64,000 nucleotides of DNA from Strix aluco (taxonomy: Eukaryota > Chordata > Aves > Strigiformes > Strigidae): positions 7,805,001 through 7,869,000 of the forward strand of contig NC_133943.1 in NCBI RefSeq assembly GCF_031877795.1. Reading direction: 5' to 3'. Below, in pieces: positions 23,901 through 37,200 of this stretch. The notes under the pieces were generated by a model. That model saw only the letters and a list, made by a program, of their open reading frames with translations, had not been told where the DNA came from and did not search any database. Numbering within the stretch: position 1 is the stretch's first letter; every line of letters begins with the position of its first letter. The position numbers were made by a program, and so were the translations under genes.

Positions 23901-26900
23901 GGTTTTCTGAGCTCTCAATCACCTGATACTCCTGGTTGGTTGTACAACAGAGATGATGATCTTCATTCCCATTCCCTGATGGCTTATCTCAGAAGTGCAT
24001 AAAGTAGCACAAACCTCTTGGAAGAAAGGCACAAAGTATCTCTGTTGGTTTTATGACTTAGACTCTAATATCTCTTAATTTGGGGCTAAAATATTTATTT
24101 TTTCTTTATTTTTCACTCCTTTATTATCTGGTCCTTCCGGGATGGCAAGAGATGGTGAATGAAGGAGATCTCACAAGAGAAATCACTGATTTTGTGCACA
24201 GGTAGGTGAAACACAAGCAGTGAGGAATTGATGATGGACTGGAACTCATTAGCATGAAAATCCTCAGGTGCCTCATAAGGTTTCTCCTCTGAGTCTGCTG
24301 AAGTGAAAACACCACTGGAAGTGGCTTTTCCAGAAAAGGAATAGCCAACCAGGGACTGTTGGTTTGATTGGATTGCAGTGAAGCTTCACATCAGGCCTGA
24401 AACTCAATCTGTGGAGCCAACAAAAGTTTGCTAGAAAACAAGACCAAGCCAGGAGACTGTGTGAGGCAGCTTGTCTTTTGCTCAGAACAACAGCCAGGTG
24501 AGGTGAGCCGCAAGCTGAAAATGGACAGTGTAGCAGGTGGAAGGACATGAGGAACTTGCTCTGGGCAGGCTGAGGAACCCAAAATGATGCAGAGCAATTA
24601 AAAAAAAAAAAGAGAGCGTAAAGTAGGTCCTGGATAGGTAACTGGGACAGCATTGCCTCTTCCCTCCAGAGGGAAGGAAAGTTGGCCAGCCTCCATGGAC
24701 AATGCTTGGTAGCCATGTGAAGAGGCATTACTGCCTCTGTTTGCCTTCATGGAGCACAGAAATGCTAGAGGAAGACTCTTGTATTGAGGGCTGTTGACCC
24801 AGCCTTCTTGGACTACCTAGACTTCTTTCTCCTGTCTTTCTATACTTCCTGTGATCATTTCTTCCATCCCTGTCTTTCCTGTTATGTGTTTCCTTGCCTG
24901 GAGAGCTGATCCCACTGGTGTAGGCTGTGCTTCTACATCAAAAGAAGAGGTCTCCTGGCCAGTCCCTGGTGTGATGGGCACACAGCCAGCTGGCAGCTCA
25001 CTCGATCCCCCCATGGTGTTCCCTGCCAGATCCTTAGATTTCTCCTTGCCACCTAGTGTCTGCTCGTGTTTAGGATTCTGGTTTATCCCTAAGATTCAAG
25101 CAATATTTGTGCCTCTTGGTCCTTAGGGAAGAGACTCCTTTTTTTCAGTTGGCCTTTATTGATGCTGAGGTCAAAGAGGACAGACTGTTTTTCTGACACC
25201 AGCCCCCCTCCATGTGTCTGCAGAAGCACAGCGCTGTGCATGTGTGTTTGTGAAGGGGGTGAGAGGACACTTGTCTCCAGTGGGATCTTTGAGCCCTTAC
25301 AAAAATAGAGAACACAGCTGCCCTGCAGCCCAGACTCACCCAAAGCTTGTGCAAACCAGTCAGACACCATGTCCCAGCCACCAGCTCTGCACTGGGGACA
25401 AAGCACAAACCACTCTCCCCTCTCCATCTAACCCCAGTCCCTTGCACCCCATTTGTGACCCCCATTCCCAGCACTCCCCAGCAGATGCTGCACTGCAGCA
25501 GCAGCTCACCCAAGGAGGACCAAACCAGGAGGGTCCTTGACTGCCCTTGCCTGCTTGGTGGCTGTCACTGGGTGGCCTGGGCCCTTCCTATGCCAAAAAA
25601 GACCATTTTAGGGAGAGCTTTTCTTCTGGCTTTGCGATTTCAGCAGTTACTTGTCAGTCCATGCTATCAGACACGAGGGGATGCTCAGCACTGGTCGCAC
25701 CATGTCCTGCACTGTCATTGCCTTTGACTTCAGACCCAGGCGAGAGGTCCAAGCACCTCAGGTCTCTTGTCCTCCAGCCCTCTCTCGGCACAAGCCGTTC
25801 CTTATCAGGGAAAAGTAGTCTGTGGGCCTTTTATCAAACCGACAGGCCCTGCTCCAGCCCCCAGGACTCCAGTTCTTCTGTGACTACAGCAGTGTTTAAT
25901 TTACAAGGTAACTCGGTTTTGGGCAAAAAGCAATCTCAGCACCCCTGGCTGCTGCCCAGTGCTGCCTGCCTGCAGCATCCCATGTCAGAGCAGCTGCTCT
26001 CCTAGTCAGCTGCAGGGGGGGGAAACATGGGGACCCCAGGCAGGCGCATGGGCCAGGGACTGCAGGAAGTTGAGGTGTTTGATGTTTGCCTTATTTATTT
26101 ATTTAGCAGCCACTGTCTCTGCAAGAGTCCCTTTCTGCAGAGAAGTGATAAACCGCTCTCGGCTCCCACTTGCCCACCCCTGCTGGCTCCATTTTCTGCC
26201 AGGCACCATCTCATCAGCATGAACCAAAAAGCCCCTGCTTACACCCCTGCCAGGCTGCCCTCTCTGCCCTGCCTCCGAAACACTGCCAGTATGCCATGGA
26301 AACAGCCAACCAAGCTGCCAGGCTCAGCAGAGTGTGCAAGGGAGATGGACGAGGGATGCCCCAGAGATGCCCTGAGAACCCACAAGACAGAGATGTAGCT
26401 CCAGAATTAAATCCACACTGCCTTTCTCACAGCTGGGCTGGGTATGTTGTGGTATACAAAGTGATCTAAATATGTATAATTAAGTCAGCTTGCTCGCATG
26501 GTGATCATTTGCAGGTAAAGGTCAATGATACATGTCTGAGGCTGCACGAGGGGTGACTGAGGACTGAGCCCAACAGGTCCCGTGCTTAGACCTCCTTCCC
26601 CGCAACTCTGGTGGGAGCAAATCTGTTGACATGGACCCTGTGTGGGGGCTTGCACCTCTCCATGTTGGTTCAGCTTATCCCCCAGGTGTGCCCAGCACCT
26701 GCTCCACCACGCTCTCCTGCTCACTGTTGCTCGCAGTGACCCTGGTCCCCGCCACTGCTTCACTCCACAGTAAAACCTCATCGCTCAGCTGGGGTTTGGG
26801 CAGCAGTGGCAGCGTGCTCACATCAGGGCAGAGCTCTGCCCTGCGTGTCTGGTTGCTCCACGCTGCGATGCCCCTGGGTGTCCCACTCCTTCTCCTGGCC

Positions 26901-29900
26901 CTTTGCAGCCGATCAGCCAGGAGGGAGAGACACACTGCTGGGGAGGATTATCTTTAAAAAGGGTTTGGTAGCACTTCCCATCACAGCAGCAGGCTCAGTG
27001 TGCTGCGAGCTGAAGAGAATGGGAAAGCTGTTTATCCAGTGGTGCCAAGCAAGGCAGGAGGATGCTATCGCCCAGGCAACAGTTTTGTTTGTCTCACCAA
27101 ATACAAGCCAGGCAAGTTACAGCAGAGTCTTTCTCATGGGCCAGGCCAACACCAAGGGGACATTTGTTAACGTGCATGGGCTAGTCACTTGTGAGCGCTG
27201 AGTGCAGGGCTGCTGGAGCTACAGAAACATCACTCCAGTTGCTGAATTAACAGCAACGCTCTCATGTAATCAGGAGCTGGTGGCTGCAACCATAAGCCCT
27301 GTGCTGGCAGCAGCTGGGTTCCCATTCCATCTTGGCCACAGATCTGCTGGTCAACCCTGGGCAAATGGCCCTGCTTTCTCAGTGCCTGGGAGCGACGTGT
27401 TGGAAAGGGCTGGAGAGGACACAGCTCCTCCTCAGAGAGCTATAATTAATATTTGGAAGCTGCTGACTGCTCTGGCAATCCCAAGCTATCCACATTGTGC
27501 CTGTGCCATTCATGTCTTTCTTATCCTGCTTTGTGGGGGATATTTATTATTATCTTTATTAATTACATACTGCAATGCACTTAAAAATAGGGAGGAGGGG
27601 GAAGGAATGGCCAGTGCTTTTCCACCATGGAAATGCAAAATGTTACATTTTGTACTTGTTGAAAGTAAAAAAATCTTTCATTTCACAAAGTGTGAGATGC
27701 ATTACTAATTGCACAATTATTTTGTTCTGTGGCACTCGCAAAACAGAACTTGGAGTGCTTTCAGCAAATTCTGGTGTTGAGGAAATAATGACTTGTTTTT
27801 AAAAAAACGTACTAAATTAAGTGTTCTTCCTGTATGAGAATTATTTCTTGGGTTTCTAGGATATTTCTTCCCTAACCCTTCTTAAGATAAAAGATGCAAA
27901 GCTTTGCTGCATTAATAATATGCTGAGGAAAGGAAGGGGATGAGCAGGGACTGCTCCCTGCCCACCTCCCACCACCCCATGCAGCATTTGAGCCCCTTTC
28001 TGCCAGGGGACTGGGCTGCACTGGGTCACTTGCTTCCCCTTGAAGGATGGTCCCATGAAAGCCAGATGACTCTTCACATGCAAAATTCATCCTGTGCCTT
28101 ACAGAGGTGCCCACAAACATCATGAATTCATAGAGCTGGAGCAGCTCCTGCTCCCGGAGGACAGTGTGGGGTGATACAGGTACTCCAGCAGCCCAGTAGA
28201 AAGCTTGAGCAGTGGAAAGACAGGCAATGTGTGTTTGCCCTCAGTGAGAGGGACAGTGGTGGAGCTGGAATACAGCAGATTAATTCCTTTCACAAGATGT
28301 ACACAGACTGCACTATACAAATACTTCCAGGGAGGTGGATTTTGCAGATCTTTAAATTTGAAGATCCCAAAAGTTATTGTGGGGTTAGAGGTAGGATAGT
28401 CCCACCTCTGCAGTGCTGGGCTGCAACGTGTCCTTCCATGGCTGCTCTGTGTAGGCCCACCCTGCAGCCCTCTCCCACCACATCTTGGCCAGCCAAACTC
28501 AATTTAATACAACTATAAAACTAATGATATTGAAAATAGCTCTATGGACTTTTTTCTGTGTGTTTCTCCCTTGCCACTCTCCCACCAGTACCACCACACA
28601 CAAAAAGATTCCAACCATTGGGCCAGACTCAAGTCTCTCTTCCAGCTCTGCCCTAGTCTGAGGGTGTGCCTGGCAGCATGCAGGAGCAGCATGGATGAGC
28701 GAGAGCAATCTTGCTCAGATCAGCAGGTAAGCGCAGATGTTTGGAAAACTAACTTCTTCAAGACCAGAAGAAAAATAAGTCTGTTTCTGCAAGATTGATC
28801 TGCTGGCACCAACAGAGCGATCAGCTGGACTTCTAGGAGAGTGGCAACAAACAGCAAATTAGAAGGTGTCAGCCCGCTGAGATTTCAGACAAATTAGAAA
28901 ACGAAACGGTGATGTTGCTGCGCTGTGCTTTTCAGCAGCTGCTGCTAGGCTAAGCTAGCTCTTTGCTTTCCTGCAAGCCAGCCCGTGCCTGTGCTCTGGT
29001 GGCCGGTGGCCGTGTGCTAAGGCGAGGGAGCCAGTGGCCAGGTGGGAGCTGTCACCTGAGCACCCTGTGGGGATGCTGCACCCACTCCCTGCAGCACTGG
29101 GCTGGTAGCAGCCACCAGTCACCTTCAAGCCAAGCTGTTCTTTCTGCCAGTGAAAACGTTGACTTCCTGTCCATTACCTACATTCTTAAAGCAAGCTCGA
29201 AGCTCTTTCGGCTTGTTTTAGAAAGCTTTGAAATACAGCTGCCCAAACCCAAAATGCCAGTGCCCCATGTGCAGCAGGAGCACTGGGCAGTCTCTGCAGG
29301 GTGCTTTGGCCAGCAGTGAAGCACTCTTCTGCTACAGCCTGCTTTGAAAATGAAATTCCTGCATCCACAAAGTAACATCCCTGAGCAACATCCCTGGTAA
29401 CTTGTGCAGCCCGAAGATAGATCTGGATTTTCCTTAATGTCCCCCAATTCCACCTAATTGTGATGTTTCTAAATCTCGCTATTCTCCTGACAGCAAAATA
29501 TTCCTTGCTTTGCAACCAAAGAAGAAAGTGAGTCTTGTTCAGAAACAACCATTCCCACGGGAGGTCAGTGGGTCAAACAACTTGAGTTGCCTTCACAAGC
29601 TGTGATGGTCTGATGACAGATGTTTCCACCAACGCACAATATTTCAGTAACTGTTGTTTAGCTGCACTAAGGAGGATCTGAGCACCCCACGGGAACTCTG
29701 TCTTTATCCCCAGATGCTGACCTAACATACAGTTTAAACTCTGATCCCAAGGGAATGATGTTCCCAATGCTTTCATCCACTAAAACTGATATTGCTCCAA
29801 ATGAGGTGGATAATTAAACATCTCTTCTGATCCTGAAAGACCTCAGAATAAAAAAGTCCCAAGTTGCAGCTGTAAGCACATCACTGAGGAGTGCAGGTTC

Positions 29901-32164
29901 ACAGCCAAATTCTGTTCAAGTAAAAGCACTTACATGTGTGGTTTTGACTTTTTCTGAAGTAACAGAATTTTTAAGGAATTTTTGTCCTTGGTTCTAAGGA
30001 GACAAAACTTCACCTGACATTTTTGAATTTAGATTAATGAAGTCTGCTTTCACTCCTTCTCCCATTCAAATTGAATAAAGGCAAACACTTGCCATTTTCT
30101 CCTGCCACTTTCATCATAGAAATTAATGCTCCTTTTTTTGGCTGAAATGTCTGGAACAAGTTAAACTACCCCTGAGAAATTATTGCAATAGCTGGATGTG
30201 CAAGACAGGCAGAATGAAGAGTCTGCAAACAAAGTGGGGGAGGGAGAACGCTTTCAAGTGTTTTATAATTACTAAGATTTTTTTTAATCCTGTTTACATT
30301 TAACTTTACACATTAAATTCATAACCGTGGTGTGCAACCAGGTGCAGTAGCAATATACAAAATCTTATTAAGAGGAGCAAATGAAGATGGGAGGATTTGG
30401 GATGGGAAAGGAGGGGCGTTGTGATAGAATTAGCACCTGCTGATCTTCATCCTTTCTAACAATAAATTGCTTGTCAAGAAACTCGATGGGGACCAACTAC
30501 CATCAGTTAACTATGGGCTTGAGAAAAAGAATTGGAATGCAAAATGCAGTGGCTCACAGCAATCTCCAAAATGTCCTGGCTCCTTGGGTTTCCATCCAGT
30601 GGGCTCTGCCCTGCGGCAGTTTGGCATCACTCAAGGTCTTTTCCCTCCTCTCTTTCACTCACTAATGCTAATTGCTGTGTTTTTTACAAACCCTTGTTCA
30701 AACTTAAATACCAAAGCGTCTTGAGCAGTCTGAATGGATTGAACTATTGTGTCTGCATCTTTTCAGCCCTGACAGTGATGCTTGAAATAAAAGTTAGATT
30801 TTAGCCATGTTTGTTATTAGAACAGAAACAAGGATCAACTGATTACTGCTTTCACTTAGGGAAGTCTCTCAGCTGACACCAGTGCTTAAGCGTTATCGGC
30901 CACTTCATATTAATAGCTCTAGAAATGAAAGTTAAGTGCCATCATCCTTCTTATACAGAGGCAGAAGTCCTGGACCCAGTGAGAAGTGACTTGTTAAGAT
31001 CGCTCAGAAAAACAATTGTCGAACCAGAAATTTAATCTCAACCTGGGGATTATTTAAAATTCTCATTGCTGCCACAGAAATAGGAGAAGGACCTGTACAG
31101 AGAAAAACAGAGATGTGGGTAAACTTCAGGATTTGTATTTCCATTACTTTTCTATGGTCAATATGTACACCTGCTCCCACAGGCTGGGCTGCATCCTGCA
31201 CCCTCCCTTGAACAAGTGAGTCACAAGAGTCCTCCTGGGATCCCAACACCACTCATCTTTGGACAGGGAGGTAAGGTGCCCAATCAAGACCTGAACCCAG
31301 GCCTGAATCTGGGTTAAAAACTCCTATCAGGGATCCAGTAACCCCTCCGGGCTCAGGCAGCTGGAGGGAGCCGCTGTTGGGCAGAGGAGTTAAGCCTGGG
31401 CAATTGAAGGATCCCCAGATCTCAGTGGCAAGCGCTGCTGAGCATCCCTGGGGTGACCTGAATGCATCACCCTGTTCCCAGCAAAACACTTGAGACTTTC
31501 AAACCAGATAAAAGCACTGAAGCAGGAATGTGCCACAGCGGGTCCTGTGCCCCCAGAATCTCACACCTGCAAACCCAGGGCTGAAAGAGCCCAGGCTCCC
31601 CACAAGCACCTAGGAAATCTAAGCTCAGTCTAGCACAAGCCCAGCCAGCCTGAGCCTGCTCAGCAGCGGGAACTTTTCCATCACATTAGAAAACATCTCC
31701 TGCAGAAAACAAGGAATGAGAGCTTATCTCCGAGATATGTCATCTCCCTGTGCTGCCTTCAGCTCAGTGTTATCATGGAGCTGCTGGGGGAACTCTGACC
31801 TTTGTGGGAAATGTTAAGTCATTGTGGCTTTCATATTGTTTAATATTCCTCATTGATTAGTTTCCATCTCCCTGAAGGCAAGAGGATTTGACTGAGCGCC
31901 AGAACTCAGCAGTACCCAGTGCTGTGGGTGGTATTGAGCTTTTGAGAGAGAGAAAGCTGACAAAATAAAATGCAGCAAATGACTTTCAAAAATAAAGACA
32001 AGAAAACTAATAACTTTCAGAATGAATGTTTTTCCTGACCTGGACTAAAATCTCGCTACCATTTCCATAAAGCTTTAACTCCCAGAGACAGACATTGACA
32101 GGTTATTTCAGCTCCAAGCCATGGATTTCATTTGTTGCAGCTACAGAAATGTCATGTGGACCTG
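20931..32164. other. Intergenic spacer, second part
   Basis: No supported exon. Several AT-rich, repeat-free blocks resemble regulatory sequence, notably 26,455-26,530, 27,430-27,570 and 28,800-28,960. A MIR-like fragment lies at 30,936-31,010. The longest open frame (about 168 codons, 27,202-27,708) has no recognisable domain and runs through one of the AT-rich blocks, so I do not call it a gene. Confidence 0.65.
30936..31010 (+). repeat. MIR-like ancient SINE fragment
   Basis: CATCCTTCTTATACAGAGGC followed by GAGAAGTGACTTGTTAAGAT and CGCTCAG mirrors the MIR core order (cccatTTTACAGA... GTGACTTG..CAAGgTCAC.CAG). Diverged; identified by eye. Confidence 0.4.
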
Positions 32165-32191
32165 TTTTTTTTTTTTGGGGGGGGGGGGGGG
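32165..32191. repeat. T12G15 homopolymer pair
   Basis: Twelve thymines directly followed by fifteen guanines. The G run could form intermolecular or slipped G-quadruplexes and is prone to length error in sequencing. Confidence 0.95.
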
Positions 32192-35100
32192 CGCTGCCAA
32201 GAGTTGGCTACATTTGCCATGCCCACCCAGGCTTGTGGGTGCACCAGCTGCGTGTCCTCACCAATGATCCAGGATGCCAGTGGCATGATGCTGTGTGCTG
32301 GCTCCCCACCTCACCACCCTCTGGTGGACAAGACTTCCAAGTCCAGCCTCGAGCAGGCAGGAGGAGGAAGAGATGCCTGTTCAGTTGGCACAAGCAGAGC
32401 TGCTGCCAGGGAAAAGGCTGGCAGAAGCAGAGCGCAGAGCTTGGGGGAGGCAGTTTTTCACTGAGGGGGGGTCAGCACGGCTCCCACGAGGATGTCCTGC
32501 TTCTCCGGATACAGAGCAACCATCCTCACATAAATCCACCCCTGTGCCAGACATGCTGAATGAAGCAGGGCCACTGAGTATGGAGGGGACCCATTGTTAC
32601 AGCCTGTTTAATTGCCTCAAAGCTCATTTTGAGGAACCATAAGCAGTAATCTCCTTCCTAATAGAATAGCCAAGAATAGCCATGTCTGGGCAGCTCTTGC
32701 TACTTGATTAATCTCATCTTGGCCCTGGCCTCCCTCTCCCAAAGCTTCTTCCACAAAGCCCTGACTCGCCTCTTTCCACTGAGTCATGCACAGGACAGAT
32801 CCCTCCACTCCCAGACTGTTTCTTTAGTCTCATTATTTTTTTAAAACCTGGGTTGGTTCTTTTCCTCCCCCTGTGTCCAGCCAAGTACAGGTTGAGATCT
32901 GGTTTATGAAGCCAGATTTTGCATCTCCTGCCAAGAATCCCAGTAACAGCCTCCAGAGGGGATCTGGTGCCCAGCACATCCCATGCCATGCTGGCCGTGA
33001 CACAGTTTTTGGAATCGGCAGAGGAGGAGCACCATTGCAGCAGCCGGTGCCAGGGAACACAACCAGTCATTCCCTTCCCGGTCCCAAGATTTGGGGTTTC
33101 CAGCATTTTGAAATGTTTGTTACAAGTCCCCAAACTGCCTCCCTCCCGCTCCCCCCATTGCTGCAGTGTTCAACCTCCTGCCCACGAGGCTGCAAAACCA
33201 TTGCCCTCACTTCTGCCAACAAGTGTCAGGGACATGGAGACAAAAAAGAAGAAAACCAAGAGGAAAACATAGAGCTGAAGAGTGGTCACTGCTTTTGTTG
33301 TTTTAAGGGTTTTGTGCTATTCCATGTCTGCTTAGGCAAGGTCAATATAATAATGGTGGTAGATAATGGAGAAATACCAAGTATAAGAAGCAGCTTCAAA
33401 TTAATCTCAGCTTTATTTATTTATTTTTAAGTGCAGCAGCGCACCTCCTAGTTCCCTTATCTTTTTGGGTGCACCTGGAACCATGAAAGCTTTAAACTTG
33501 CAAATCCAGAGTTTAAATGGGGTAAATAGTATTGCTTCAAGCACTCCAGAACAGTTAAAAAAAAAAAAAGGGGAGAAAAATTGTGCTCTATATTTGGCCT
33601 TTGGATTTGTTGTGTGTGCAGAAAAGGAAGGTTTGGGGGAGCTTATGGATTTGTACAGGAGCTGAAAAGCTTGTGCCTGCTTAGCAGCCTTCATTGCAAT
33701 GTACACAGAAAGGAGAGAGCTGCTCTTCTTGCACATCAGCGTGAGCCCCAGCACTGCCCATCCATCCATGCTGAAGGGTCCTGCTGCAATGTGGGCACTA
33801 GGGATGGATTTCCCCCAGTTCTACTCAATGCCTGTAAAAATTGCTTTTTAAGCATCCTTTTTGCCATCTCAGAATAAAACTTGTCTTCCTCCTACTGCAG
33901 TTATTTGTGGAAGCTTCAGAAATGTGTCCAGGAAGGAAAATCATTTTCCCCCTTCACTCCCAGGCCCTTCAAAATTCTAAAAAAAAAAAATTAATCATCT
34001 TTCTAGAAAAAAAATAGTGATGTCAGCATGTCTGAGTGATGTCAGGAGTGGTCATGGAGACAGCCTGGTAACTAACCCCTGAAGGATCCCCATGGGTCTC
34101 TGCTCCAAAGGAGCATGCAAGCGGCAGAGTGGGGAGCTGTGCCCTGCCAGCGGCGCCGGAGGTGACTGTCAGCGGAGGATGCTCTGCCAGCACAGATTCT
34201 CATCCCGCTGCTAAAGAGCTCTGACAGCACACGCCAGCTGAAGCCGGGTGTTTGCATCAGCCTAACAACACCGCCTGCATCCCTTGCTGCCAAAATGCGC
34301 TCCAGCCGCACCGTCCACGGCATTTCTGCACTGCAGAATGTGCAGCCAGGGGCTTAACGAAGGGGCTGTGACCTTGAGGCCAATGCCTGGCCAGAGGGAT
34401 GAAGACAGCTTAAGCCATTTCCCAGAGGCAGACACAGATAGGGACAGGCCAAATCCCATCTCTCTGATATAAATAAATTTTCCAACCCACTGGGACCACG
34501 ACAGAGTGAGTCTCTCGGCAGTGGGGCATTTCCCTGGGATGTTACAACCCCTCGATCTGAGCTGGGACCTAGGAACCAAGAATGAGATCTTCCCAGCTAT
34601 TGGGGTACATCATGCCTGACTCCTCAAGGTTTAATTTTTGACCAGGATCTTGCAAGCTCTCTGGGGTTGTAAAGAGGATTTGTGCTACATGGTCCATCTT
34701 TTACCTATTTACAACAAAACAAGGTACTGCATATAAGAAAAAGAAGAGCAGCAGCAGCAGTTCACTGACCCCTGAATAAAATTTGATGAGGAGATGCCTC
34801 CATTCAATCCTGACTATCTTTTCCATTTACACCACACTCCCCAAAGTACCTGGTGATTGGTTGTGAACAGTGAGCAAATCTGCCTGGAGGACAGTGATCA
34901 GGTGGATTTGAGTTTGATGTGAGGAACCCTAAAGTAAGAGGTTTTAAGGTTAAAACCCCTCATTTTAAGGTATCTTTTGGAGTTCAAGAGTAGGTTAATG
35001 TGCCGATGGAGTCAGAATCATTTCCCAGCTTTTCTTCAAGAAGAAAAGACAAGGGTCCATGTGCTTTTTGCAGGCTCAAAAAGCAAGGAGCTGGAGAGGG

Positions 35101-37079
35101 CTTCCAATCTATTCATATTAATTATACTTCTTTCCAGTCTTGACTTTTACAGCACTTCCCAGTTTGAGCTCCTCATTTTTCAGTGTTTGGGGCTAGCTGG
35201 CAGGTTTTCAGTTTCCATCAGTGGAGTAAAGTGGATGGTTACCCCCAAGTGCCTGAGAGTGCCCAGAAGAGCCAAGAGAAGTCTGGAGAAGGGAGCAGGA
35301 CAGCGTCGTCCTTGCAGCAGAGAGAATTAAGAGGGACAGCTGTGCCACGATGCAGCCCTACCTGCTGGTTTTCAGTAATCACCCAATTTAGCTGGGTTTT
35401 TTTCCCTCTCTCTCCTTTTTCACTATTAAGATTTATGGGGAGGAAGGTGGCCAGCTGCATCTGAGCGCAATAAACCTCTTGTGGCTGGTAAAAACCAACG
35501 AGCTATTCTTCCAGCTTGTTAGCAGTCAGGAAGATGGAAGGAAGTGGGAGGAATCCGGAGGGTGAGGTTTTCTAATGCCTCACTCGTCATTGCTGAACCC
35601 AGCGCTATTTATGGTGCAATTATCACCGCAGACAGACTCCTTTATCATCCAGCCAATATTCTGGGTAGAAATCCTATTGCAGCCCATCCACTCCATATAT
35701 CATTTGGGCGCAGGGAATGGCCAGGTGAAGAGGTTCGCTTGTGGAGAACACATCTGCCAGACACTGCTTGTCCCTGGCATCCCTGCCCACCTGTATTTAC
35801 AGCCGGGGAGGAGGCTGCTGTCCTTCTGTCCTTCTGCCCTCCCAGCAGAGTCCAGAGCAGCGGGAGGAGGTAAGGATGGTGTAGGGCTGTTCTGCACCAC
35901 AATGCCAACAGCAGCTTCCCATGGGAATCTGCTCCTCTTGGGCACAAGGGATGTTTTTTTACTAGTTACATAGAGCCAGCAACAAGTCTGCTGGCCTGAG
36001 GATGGCTCAGAACAGCAGAGGAGGGAGCGGGATCTGCCAAAAAGTGACAGGAGGTGAGTTTTGAACACTCTGTGATTTGGTAAATGAGCCACAAGGCAGG
36101 AGAGGGAGAATCAAGTGCCTTGTACCCTGGCTGTGTCTCTGAACAGCAGGCTCCCTGGGTCTCTGCTACCTGCGGTGCTCTGGAGCACCCTCCTCACCTC
36201 GTGCCTGGCCGCATTGCCCAAGCCAGGGCTGCAAGTATTGTTCTTGAGGAGTCACCTTGGGTGGGCAGCGCAGCTCCACAGGCCAAAGTTTGTATTCTTT
36301 TCTTTTTCCTCTTCTCAGAATTCTGTCTTGTCCAGGACAGAAACTGTACCTTTCTCCTTACTTTGTGCTGAAATCCCTCCTGAAGTTTGGTTATGCTTCT
36401 CCAGGGGGCAGAGGGTCTCAGAGCAAACTCCCACTCAGCCCACTCCTCCAGCTGGTTTGGGACAAGACCAGAGCAGGTTGGCTCTTGGACAGCACCAGTG
36501 AAGCCAAGTTTCCTCTTAAATACCTTACTGGAAAAAGACTGGTGTAGATTCTCTGGTGTCTAATAAGGGTTGAGTACCCCCTTCCCCTCCCCATTGGCAG
36601 ATGCATTTCTTTTCTCTCTTTCATTGCCCGTTTTCACAGACCTTGTCAGGACCTCAATACATCTAGAAGCCTCTTCCTCTATGTCAAACGTGGGTGGTAC
36701 TGGGCAGCTGCTAGTGGGAACCAGCAAGAACGCACGGAAGGCTGCTGAGTCACATAGCCTAATTTTCCTGGAGAATCAGACTAAACTCCTACCCATGTCA
36801 CTGTTTCCACTGCCAGGGCAGAGCTGAAATGCGCCCTGGTCTCCATTCCAGCATGTGCCCTTTATCTTTCACTGTGCAGAGCCAGGCTGCATTTATTAAA
36901 GGATGGGCCTTGATACTTGTAAGGAGTGAAATTCTTGAGGCACAGGAGCTAAAATAACCATTGCTCGCACTGCCTGTTTACCTTCTAATTGTCACTGACT
37001 CCTGTCTTTTCACATTCCTGGTGCCTGAAAAGGGAAGAACAGATCTAGGCGATGTAATTTAATACCCCAAACATAGTGG

Positions 37080-37200
37080 CTTAATTGCAATCCCCATAAG
37101 CCAGCCACACAAAACTCTAAACAAATTCGATTAATTTATTTCAATTTGCACAAGTCTCCCTCTCAGACTGTAATTAATGGAGGGAAACAATTAAGGTAAA
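37080..37200. promoter_or_regulatory. Candidate conserved non-coding element
   Basis: Low-CpG, AT-rich block with repeated TTAATT/ATTAAT cores (CTTAATTGCAATCC, GATTAATTTATTTC, GTAATTAATGG, CAATTAAGG). No repeat or open frame. The composition suggests an enhancer; conservation is untested. Confidence 0.25.

Noticed and set aside
27202-27708. 168-codon + strand open frame in the spacer
   Set aside because: It has a hydrophobic stretch but no signal peptide or family match, and it runs through an AT-rich block that looks regulatory.
32873-33430. 185-codon + strand open frame in the spacer
   Set aside because: No domain signature and no neighbouring exon; the length is compatible with chance.
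34130-34320. Possible CpG island
   Set aside because: About 12 CpG in 190 bp is only mildly raised, and there is no supporting donor or exon.
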